Source: Rhodospirillaceae bacterium (lineage in GTDB: Bacteria; Pseudomonadota; Alphaproteobacteria; Rhodospirillales; 2-02-FULL-58-16). Taken from it: 10,278 nucleotides of DNA. Location: NCBI GenBank assembly GCA_013349695.1, contig DUZD01000081.1, forward strand, positions 1 through 10,278. Reading direction: 5' to 3'. The position numbers and the translations under genes were made by a program. The notes beneath the pieces are model-generated. The model did not search any database, was not told the DNA's origin, and saw only the letters and a list, made by a program, of their open reading frames with translations. Positions 1 to 5,239 of this stretch are shown here, in pieces; within the stretch, counting starts at the first letter, position 1; each line of letters starts with the position of its first letter.

Positions 1-232
1 GATGAAGGCCACCGACCTCGGGAAAGGAAATGACCTCCCCGGAACCCACCGGCAGGGCCGATCTCCCGTCTGGTGTATCCTTGGCCAGCGACAGGTGCTT
101 TCGGGAACCGTGGTAATAGTCGAGGTAAGAGGCCAGTATCCGACGAAGATGTTGCTCGTTCATGACGATAATGTGGTCGAGGCACTCGCGTCGGATTGAG
201 CCGATCACACGTTCGACATACGGGTTCTGCCA
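1..232 (-). pseudogene. Integrase-core (rve) transposase C-terminal fragment, runs off the left edge
   Basis: Reading the minus strand from 232 down to 1 gives one open frame beginning WQNPYVERVIGSIRREC and continuing through a YLDYYHGSRKHLSL segment to a proline/glycine-rich GEVISFPEVGGLH tail. This is the characteristic C-terminal part of DDE integrase-core transposases. The Glu of the YVER motif is expected to be the third acidic catalytic residue. The N-terminal DNA-binding region and the first two catalytic Asp residues are absent, because the frame meets unrelated, inverted sequence right after the W codon. It has no start codon and is a remnant. The 3' end lies outside the window. The family assignment is from motif recognition; the exact IS family is not determined. 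Confidence 0.8.
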
Positions 233-264
233 CGAAGCCCGTGGCAAAATCCGTATGTCGAACG
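210..264. repeat. Imperfect 25-bp inverted repeat at the head-to-head transposase junction
   Basis: The left arm is 210-234 and the right arm 240-264, with a 5-nt spacer (AAGCC, 235-239). 23 of 25 positions pair; the two mismatches are at third-codon positions of the Q and P codons in WQNPYVER. The repeat exists because two transposase fragments meet in inverted orientation at the same conserved motif. It could form a cruciform or RNA hairpin. Confidence 0.85.
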
Positions 265-412
265 CCTTATCGGCAGCGTGAGGCGCGAATGCCTGAACCG
301 CGTGATCGTCTTGAATGAACAACATCCGAGACGGATCCTTGTTTCGTACCTCGATTATTACCACCAATCCCGAACGCATCTTTCGCTGGGCAAGGACACC
401 CCCGAGGGGTGA
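242..412 (+). pseudogene. Second integrase-core transposase C-terminal fragment, opposite orientation
   Basis: From 242 the plus strand reads WQNPYVERLIGSVRRECL, then NEQHPRRILVSYLDYYH and HLSLGKDTPEG, ending at TGA 410-412. It is the same conserved block as the minus-strand fragment at 1-232. Over 56 aligned residues I count 44 identities (about 79%), so the two come from related but distinct copies or from an old duplication. It starts at exactly the same conserved Trp as the other copy and has no upstream transposase coding sequence in frame. It stops early relative to the other fragment, which continues past the PDG position. It is not functional. Confidence 0.78.
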
Positions 413-448
413 TCTGTTCAGTCACGTAAACAATTGGGGAGATTTTCC

Positions 449-970
449 CTATTTCCGCGCCGCCAATAGAAGGTCGCAGATTTCGCGCACGGCGCCCTCG
501 CCGCCACCCCTTTCAGTGACGTAGAGGGCGCGTTCTCGCACCTCCGGCATGGCGTCGGCGACGCTCAGCGGCAAGCCGACGGCCTCCAGGACCGGCAGAT
601 CGTTGAAGTCGTCGCCCATATGGGCAACCTCGGCCAATTCTATCGCCAGCTCCGAGCACAAAGCTGAAAGCACCGCCAGCTTGTCCTCGACGCCGATGCG
701 GACATGCTCAAGGCCCAGGGATTCTCCCCTTTTGAGAATGGCTTCGGCTTGGCTGGCGGAGATGACGACGACTTCGACCGCCGCCTTCAGCAGGCGCTTG
801 ATGCCCTCTCCGTCCTTGACGTTGAACCTGCGAAGCTGGCTGCCGTCATCGGCGAAATAGAGACCGCCGTCCGTCAAGACCCCGTCGACGTCAAGCGACA
901 AGAGCTTGACGGTGGCCAGCCGGCGAAGCAAATCGGCGGCGGACAGCTTGGTTCTTGATGGCGCGCCCAT
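449..970 (-). CDS. kdsC: 3-deoxy-D-manno-octulosonate 8-phosphate phosphatase (KdsC-type HAD phosphatase)
   Basis: This 173-residue protein belongs to the HAD superfamily, C0 subclass (no cap domain), and matches the usual KdsC/YrbI length. HAD motif I is LLSLDVDGVLTDG (nucleophile D27, D29). Motif II is the hydrophobic VVVIS stretch ending at S71, motif III is K97 in GVEDKLAVL, and motif IV is GDDFNDLPV (D120, D121). The C-terminal VTERGGGEGAVREICDLLL is the conserved tail that closes the neighbouring subunit's active site in KdsC tetramers. The family hydrolyses Kdo-8-phosphate to Kdo in the cytoplasm, a step of LPS core synthesis. The usual partner genes (kdsA, kdsD/kpsF, lpt genes) are not in the window, so it stands alone. 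ATG at 968-970 has only a weak upstream ribosome site. A KdsC-like enzyme of another nonulosonate pathway is the main alternative. Confidence 0.88.
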   Translation of the reverse strand: MGAPSRTKLSAADLLRRLATVKLLSLDVDGVLTDGGLYFADDGSQLRRFNVKDGEGIKRLLKAAVEVVVISASQAEAILKRGESLGLEHVRIGVEDKLAVLSALCSELAIELAEVAHMGDDFNDLPVLEAVGLPLSVADAMPEVRERALYVTERGGGEGAVREICDLLLAARK

Positions 971-1157
971 TCCAGGATCGTCTCGGTTTCCTTGGTGCCG
1001 GACTTGCCGCGGCGGAAGCCCGATTTCAGTAGGTTACTCCACATGCATCGATCATGCATGGGGAGTTTCACGGGCAAGGCTTGCGTGACAGGAATCACAG
1101 CAAGGCATCCGCTCGTATGTTACCGTTACAATCAATACTCATAGACCGGGGATATGA
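971..1157. promoter_or_regulatory. Divergent intergenic region between kdsC and the 1158 gene, with a 13-bp inverted repeat
   Basis: The two genes point away from each other, so both promoters should lie here. The striking element is the inverted repeat 1036-1048 / 1054-1066 (ACTCCACATGCAT, 5-nt spacer, ATGCATGGGGAGT), 12 of 13 positions paired. It may be an operator or a hairpin in the kdsC leader. There is no T-tract on either side, so a classical terminator is unlikely. TACAAT at 1127-1132 is a possible -10 box for the plus gene, without a convincing -35. Confidence 0.4.
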
Positions 1158-1912
1158 ATGCTTTCCTCCATGAAGACTGTAAAACCAAAGCACAAAAGAC
1201 AGAGCTTGCCGAAAAAGGAAGATCGGCCCTTTAGCACGGCCGGCCTCGTTTTGCTTTGCCTTCTGGGTTTTCTGGCCTTGGCTGGTTTTTTATTCCACAA
1301 GGCAAACTACGGCACTGATGTTCCATGGATCAGCCTCTTTTTCGAACAGAAGGTAAAGAAGGATAAGTTTAAACTCGAGGGCGTGAGCCTGGGCATGACA
1401 CCCGAAATGGTACGCCGTCTGCATTCCAATCTGATCCTTACGGATCGAGGGGACGGCGAGAAAAAAGGAACCTATGTCTCGGAGAAAGGCGGCGCGTTCA
1501 CGACTTTGTTCCTCGACGCCGACGGCGGCCGCAAAGCTTACAGGATGCAGTTCGTCCAAGCCTACAAATCGCTCACCGAGAGCGAAATCATCGGCAGACA
1601 CTCAGCAAGGACTACGGCATTCCCACCACCAGTAGCTGTCTGCGGCGGGCGGTAAGAAGAACCCGCGAATGCCGTTACAGTTGGTTGGTTTCCGGCGGCG
1701 TTTCCTTGAATGCGCTGATCAGGGAAAGAAGGGATGACTCCGGCGCCGTCCGGACGGAATTTACCCTCAACGCCGTGGATACCAATCTTGAAGGCAAAAA
1801 GAAGCGCCGCCAGCAGAAACAACGCGCCCGTCCGCTTGCCTCCGGCCCCGGCAAGCGCTCCCTTCCGGCCGCCTCCGGCCCCGGCGAAGGCGAGGAAGGC
1901 CTGCCTTTCTGA
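1158..1912 (+). pseudogene. Single-pass membrane-anchored protein of unknown function, frame broken near 1600
   Basis: From ATG 1158, preceded by GGGGA at 1148-1152, the frame encodes a basic N-terminus, one hydrophobic membrane segment (about residues 29-46, STAGLVLLCLLGFLALAG) and a soluble domain beginning KLEGVSLGMTPEMVRRLH. That LGMTPEMVRRLH motif is reminiscent of the short helix of BamE/SmpA-like lipoproteins, but I do not recognise the family. Frame 1 stops at 1655 with an atypical tail. At 1598-1601 the bases ACAC appear where AC would keep the frame. Removing two bases joins TESEIIGR to LSKDYGIPTTSSC and a long open frame ending at TGA 1910-1912, about 250 residues in total. The restored C-terminus is Lys/Arg-rich, then Gly/Pro-rich with a repeated 15-bp unit (1838-1852, 1871-1885). 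It converges on the TPR gene, 8 bp from its stop. Confidence 0.6.
1838..1885 (+). repeat. Two 15-bp direct repeats encoding a Gly/Pro-rich tail
   Basis: GCCTCCGGCCCCGGC occurs at 1838-1852 and again at 1871-1885, 33 bp apart, in the same reading frame (A-S-G-P-G). It looks like a small tandem expansion at the 3' end of the frameshifted membrane-protein gene and gives it a low-complexity C-terminus. Confidence 0.7.
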
Positions 1913-1920
1913 AGGCGCCG

Positions 1921-3495
1921 TCAAAAGACGTCGTAGGCGATGCAGATCCGTTTCTGTTCGCTGTCGAAGGGGATGGTGCGGTGGTAGAAATAGGAAGGAA
2001 ACATGTACATGAGTCCTTCCTCGGGCAGGAATGCTTTCACTTCCGGCCGCACTTGGCAGAAACCGAACTCAGGCCCGTATTCGCCGAATTCGATCCAGCC
2101 GGCCTGCGATCCGGACTGCCCGACGATGTCCGGAATCTTGACGTAATAGCAACCGGTCAGCCAGCCGGTCGGGTGAATATGGGGAAGTTGATGGCCCATC
2201 CGGTTCATCACCACCGCCCAGCTATTGATCTTGTCGAGCGCCGGTTTGCCGGCCACGAAGGGATGATCGGGATCCGCCGGCAGCGAGTTCACATACCTTG
2301 TCACCGCTTCCTTTATCATTTCCTCGACATGGGCGACCGGCCCTTTCGGCTCCGTCAACAGTTCACGGCTGTGCATGCCCGAGACGGTCATATAATTGGA
2401 AGGTTCGTGGGCCAGCGTCGGATGCGACAGTATGTGTTGGGTCAAGGCGTCGTGGAAGGCGTCAAGGTTGGCGAATTCCCCAGGCGGGCCGAAACGGTAG
2501 CCGCTGATGAAACGGTCGAAATCGAACAGGTAACGGGCCCCTTCGCGGTCCCCCATTTCGGTCAGCGCGATGCCCTTGCATGTGAGCAGGCCGGCGTCCA
2601 TGGGATGATCGTTGTGGAAGGAATCGCAAGTCTCCACCGCCGCCTGGGGATTGCCCCGCTGGATGTATACGGCGCCGGTATTGGCGTAGGGTTGCGCGAA
2701 ATCCGGCTTGACCGCGATGGCGTGGCGATAGGCGGCTAGCGCTTCATCGAACTTGCCCAGCGCTTTCAGGGCATTGCCGAGATTGCAATGGGCGTCGGCG
2801 AAATCGGGTTTGATTTCAACAGCGCGGCGATATGAAGCAACGGCTTCTTCCAGTCGATCCAGGTCCTTCAGCGCCACGCCGAGATTGCTGTGAGCCAAGG
2901 CCATGCCTGGCTCGATGGCGATGGCCCGCCGGTAGGCGGCAACGGCTTCGTCCAGTTTTCCCATATCCTTCAGCGCCACGCCGGCATTGGAGTGCGCCAA
3001 GGCGAATCGCGGATTGATTTCGGTGGCGCGGCCGAAAGCGGCGCGGGCTTCTTCTATTTTTCCAATAAAGCGCAACGCACTGCCCATATTGCAATGGACC
3101 TCGGCGATGTCGGGATCGATTTCCAAGGCCTGGCGGAAAGCGGAGATGGCTTCCTCGGCCATTCCCAACGCTTGCAGCGCGCCGCCAAAATAAGCGTGAT
3201 AAAGGGGATCGTCCGGGTTGGTGGAGATGATCTTGTCGACCAGCCGGGCGGCGGCGTCTCCACGGCCCAGCCGGGAGGCGATTTCGGCGCTGGAAAAAAG
3301 AGCCTGCAAATTGTCCGGCTGGAAACTCAAGATCTGCCGGAAGATGGTGTCGGCCCGCGGCAAATAGCCCTTTTCGAGATTGTGAAATGCCGCCGCCAGG
3401 GCCTCGGCGATGCTGAAGTCCCCCTCCAGGACAACCGGGCCGGAAGCGATGCCGGCGGCGGAATTGCCGAGGGATTGGCTTGGGTTCGGGTTCAT
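1921..3495 (-). CDS. TPR-repeat protein with C-terminal putative 2OG-Fe(II) oxygenase domain
   Basis: The 524-residue protein has two parts. Residues 29 to about 334 are tetratricopeptide repeats on a 34-residue period; the four between 131 and 266 are nearly canonical (for example AHSNLGVALKDLDRLEEAVA). The C-terminal part (about 340-524) resembles the 2OG-Fe(II) oxygenase family usually listed as 2OG-FeII_Oxy_5: HIHPTGWLTGCYYVKIP with candidate iron ligands H439/H441, a distal H505 in FPSYFYHRTIPF, and R516 as candidate 2-oxoglutarate contact. These residue roles are inferred from the fold. The TPRs probably bind a protein partner or substrate. No signal peptide is seen, so it is likely cytoplasmic. 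ATG 3493-3495 follows a weak GGAA; a TATATA at 3548-3553 (minus) may belong to its promoter. The substrate is unknown. Confidence 0.85.
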   Translation of the reverse strand: MNPNPSQSLGNSAAGIASGPVVLEGDFSIAEALAAAFHNLEKGYLPRADTIFRQILSFQPDNLQALFSSAEIASRLGRGDAAARLVDKIISTNPDDPLYHAYFGGALQALGMAEEAISAFRQALEIDPDIAEVHCNMGSALRFIGKIEEARAAFGRATEINPRFALAHSNAGVALKDMGKLDEAVAAYRRAIAIEPGMALAHSNLGVALKDLDRLEEAVASYRRAVEIKPDFADAHCNLGNALKALGKFDEALAAYRHAIAVKPDFAQPYANTGAVYIQRGNPQAAVETCDSFHNDHPMDAGLLTCKGIALTEMGDREGARYLFDFDRFISGYRFGPPGEFANLDAFHDALTQHILSHPTLAHEPSNYMTVSGMHSRELLTEPKGPVAHVEEMIKEAVTRYVNSLPADPDHPFVAGKPALDKINSWAVVMNRMGHQLPHIHPTGWLTGCYYVKIPDIVGQSGSQAGWIEFGEYGPEFGFCQVRPEVKAFLPEEGLMYMFPSYFYHRTIPFDSEQKRICIAYDVF

Positions 3496-3909
3496 TTCCG
3501 TAACATCGGCAAAGTTCCGGATCCTGGTCGAGACAACGGAACTGCTTTATATACCGCTTTCATTGGTAACGCGACAGGCGCCGCCGAAAGGCGTGCATGG
3601 GCAGGTAATCCATTACCCGCGAGAAAACGAGTTTGCCGGCATACATGCCCAAGGCCGGCGCGATGACGGCCAGGAACAAAAGCGCCGTCGGCACGGGCGC
3701 GGCGATGGTCCGCGTGGAGACCTTGACGAACCGCCGTACCTGGCCACCTCAGGCTCAATCATATACAAAATGATGATGGAGGAATGGGGTAGGGAGGGTT
3801 TACCAAAGATGCAAAATGTCATCGTTGGAACGAATACGCGGCAAAGCGACGCTCAATGGCAGATTGTCGCTGTCACCGAAACTAAGCGAATACAGGTGGG
3901 GGAGGATTC
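3496..3909. other. Gene-poor stretch between the TPR gene and the ABM lipoprotein
   Basis: These 414 bases lie between divergent genes. The left half contains the possible promoter of the TPR gene (TATATA on the minus strand at 3548-3553) and the minus-strand frame 3560-3748 described separately. The right half ends in an unusually strong ribosome-binding site, GGGGGAGGA (about 3899-3906), for the plus-strand lipoprotein. I see no RNA gene, terminator or mobile-element end here. Confidence 0.5.
3560..3748 (-). pseudogene. Possible C-terminal remnant of a membrane protein
   Basis: The minus strand is open for 62 codons, reading ...KVSTRTIAAPVPTALLFLAV, then IAPALGMYAGKLVFSRVMDY and a basic end HAFRRRLSRYQ before TGA at 3560-3562. 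It looks like one hydrophobic segment followed by a positively charged tail, as at the end of many inner-membrane proteins. The frame is bounded upstream by a stop (TGA, 3749-3751) and contains no credible start codon, so it cannot be a complete gene. I do not recognise the parent family. A chance open frame in GC-rich DNA is a serious alternative. Confidence 0.3.
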
Positions 3910-4344
3910 ATGCCTAAGACTCGAGTTATAACGGTTCTAGCTTCATCTCTATTTTTGCTCTTGGCGACGGGTTGTAGCGGAGATATGCGTACTGATAGTG
4001 GCAAGGAGAAAAGTGTTAATGCAGGTTGGTTCGCCATGAACCGCTTCAAGATCATCAAGGGGGAGGAGCAGGCATTCGAGGACAGGTGGGCTCGGCGAGA
4101 TTCAAACCTGCGCGGGGTTCCCGGGTTCGTGGAGTTCCACCTGCTGCGCGGGCCTGAATTCGACGACCACACGCTGTACGTCGTGCACATGGTCTGGGCG
4201 TCGGAGAAGAGCATGGAAGATTGGGTCCAGTCGGAGGCCTTCCGCAAGGCCCCCGCCCACGCCGGAAAAGGCAGGAACGTCTATCTGGGGCCGCCCAACC
4301 TCGAGGGCTTCAACGTGGTGCAGACCGTGAAAGGGAGAGAGTGA
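3910..4344 (+). CDS. Lipoprotein with IsdG/ABM-type (antibiotic biosynthesis monooxygenase) domain
   Basis: This is a 144-residue protein. Residues 1-22 form a lipoprotein signal (LFLLLATGC, Cys22 as the lipidated residue). After a short linker comes a dimeric alpha/beta-barrel ABM domain from about residue 40: FAMNRFKIIKGEEQAFEDRW, then VPGFVEFHLLRG, HTLYVVHMVWAS, DWVQSEAFRKA and a C-terminal LEGFNVVQ. The pattern is closest to IsdG-like heme-degrading monooxygenases. N44 and W105 align with the IsdG catalytic Asn7 and Trp66, but the position of His76 is P115, with a histidine two residues later (H117). The start is fixed by the strong GGGGGAGGA site just upstream and by the signal sequence. 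Export is unusual, since the known heme oxygenases of this fold are cytoplasmic. Heme or another aromatic ligand may be bound; activity is uncertain. Confidence 0.8.
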   Translation: MPKTRVITVLASSLFLLLATGCSGDMRTDSGKEKSVNAGWFAMNRFKIIKGEEQAFEDRWARRDSNLRGVPGFVEFHLLRGPEFDDHTLYVVHMVWASEKSMEDWVQSEAFRKAPAHAGKGRNVYLGPPNLEGFNVVQTVKGRE

Positions 4345-4345
4345 A

Positions 4346-4420
4346 ATGGCCGGTAACAACAGGTTCGATATCCAGGGCGGAATGGGCTGTTTTGCCAACT
4401 TTGAGGCCCGCACTGGTTAA
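4346..4420 (+). pseudogene. Tiny 24-codon frame coupled to the ABM lipoprotein, probably a truncated gene start
   Basis: ATG at 4346-4348 lies one base after the TGA of the ABM gene (4342-4344) and has AAAGGGAGAGAG just upstream as a ribosome site. It encodes MAGNNRFDIQGGMG followed by CFANFEARTG and stops at TAA 4418-4420. The spacing and ribosome site look like the start of a second operon gene, but the product is too short for a recognised fold, and downstream frames do not continue it convincingly. It may be the 5' stump of a deleted gene or a chance frame. Confidence 0.3.
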
Positions 4421-4548
4421 ACTTGAATTCCGTCCCGCGAAACGCCAGCACGCTCATGACGCCCGGCTTGTTGACGAGTATCGCCTGGGTGTGTCAACGG
4501 CCTTTCCGTCGACGGCATTTACGGTCTGGATAAGGTCGAAACCGCCTG

Positions 4549-4671
4549 AAACCTGACTCTGGGATTTCGCATAAAGTTGATAGTGAAAACGATCCCACCG
4601 ATGTGGTTTGGTGCAAGAACCTGATTCTGGAGTTCCGCACAAAACCCGAACCTGGGATTATTGCGGAAACT
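4549..4671 (+). repeat. Degenerate direct repeats, two clear copies plus a shorter third
   Basis: Copy A (4549-4575) and copy B (4617-4643) agree at 21 of 27 positions over the pattern AACCTGA-TCTGG-TT-CGCA-AAA. A shorter relative (AACCTGGGATTATTGCGGAAA, about 4649-4669) follows immediately. All copies have the same orientation, with 68 bp between starts of A and B. They could be ends of a decayed insertion element or iterated protein-binding sites; no transposase is visible nearby. Confidence 0.5.
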
Positions 4672-4755
4672 AACAACGAGAAGGACCGCCTGGACGCCAC
4701 CGAGGCGGATAATCGCGCCGCCGCCGACCACACCCCATGTTCCGGTAAGAGTCCA

Positions 4756-4771
4756 TTATGGTCACATAATC
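4756..4771. repeat. Perfect 6-bp inverted repeat, 4-nt loop
   Basis: ATTATG (4756-4761) and CATAAT (4766-4771) pair perfectly around GTCA. It lies 62 bases before the start of the small lipoprotein gene and is not followed by a T-tract. An operator half-site pair is as likely as a chance palindrome. Confidence 0.35.
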
Positions 4772-4833
4772 CGGCACTTTAACCGGGGTGAGGTTTGGTT
4801 GTAGTCTAGCGGGGAAATTTAAGGGAGGGGGAT

Positions 4834-5079
4834 ATGCGAAAGGTAATTTTGGCTGCGGCGATGGTTGGCGTGCTCCTTGGCTGCACAACAACTGAAGATG
4901 TTCGAGGCACTAATCGGGAGCGGCTATTAGGGTTGTCACAGGGGATGAGCAAAGCAGACGTTTTTAGGGTAATGGGAAAGGAAAAAATAACAATAGGCGT
5001 GTTGGACCGCACGGTAATAACAAACCCATTTCGCAATGAAATGTATCAATCCGGCGGCAATAATTTTGAGAATTATTAA
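4834..5079 (+). CDS. Small lipoprotein with BamE/SmpA-like helix, probably truncated
   Basis: The 81-residue product has a clear lipoprotein signal (MRKVILAAAMVGVLLGC, lipidated Cys17) and a strong ribosome site (GGGAGGGGG). Residues 31-48 (RLLGLSQGMSKADVFRVMGK) carry the 'GMSKADVF..MG' pattern of BamE-like and related small outer-membrane lipoproteins. ITNPFRNEMYQSGGNNFENY then ends abruptly. In relatives I recall, the segment after 'NPYR-E' continues with a FEVLYYYTD-like strand and about 40 more residues; that part is missing, and no downstream frame supplies it. Loss of the 3' end by deletion is my inference. The codon use (AATAAT, ATAACA) and lower G+C differ from the core genes and suggest acquisition by transfer. 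Confidence 0.6.
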   Translation: MRKVILAAAMVGVLLGCTTTEDVRGTNRERLLGLSQGMSKADVFRVMGKEKITIGVLDRTVITNPFRNEMYQSGGNNFENY

Positions 5080-5239
5080 CAAATTGCTGCTGAAAAGGCA
5101 ACTTTGCGAACCTATGAAATAGGACGGCAATTAATAATATTGTTGACGCTCCCGCATGGGCCTGTTTTCTCAGGAATACGCTCACTATAGGCTAGGCGGG
5201 ATACCCCGCTATTTCCTTGCGGAAAGGGAGAAGGCCCTA

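Larger units (their letters stand above)
4345..4833. other. 489-bp stretch of remnants between two lipoprotein genes
   Basis: It starts with a tiny frame coupled to the ABM gene (4346-4420). It continues with sequence that has no sustained coding frame on either strand, then the degenerate direct repeats at 4549-4671. Near the end is a perfect 6-bp inverted repeat ATTATG-GTCA-CATAAT (4756-4771), followed by the leader and GGGAGGGGG ribosome site of the next gene. The mixture suggests deletion and insertion scars. Confidence 0.45.

Noticed and set aside
874..1098. Minus-strand frame overlapping the start of kdsC
   Set aside because: It is out of frame with kdsC, overlaps its conserved N-terminus and has no recognisable domain.
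2700..3200. Regular 102-bp repeats that could suggest a CRISPR or tandem-repeat locus
   Set aside because: The period equals 34 codons and the sequence encodes consecutive TPR units; there are no unique spacers between identical repeats.
3560..3640. PEP-CTERM-like sorting tail in the minus-strand fragment
   Set aside because: A hydrophobic stretch and basic end are present, but the VPEP motif is missing and the frame has no complete gene.
1981..3666. Plus-strand open frames opposite the TPR gene
   Set aside because: They show a 34-codon periodicity that only mirrors the TPR repeats on the other strand.
5156..5239. Extended N-terminus of the protease from ATG 5156
   Set aside because: There is no ribosome site before 5156, while GGGAGAAGG stands in front of ATG 5240; the extra residues do not belong to the trypsin fold.
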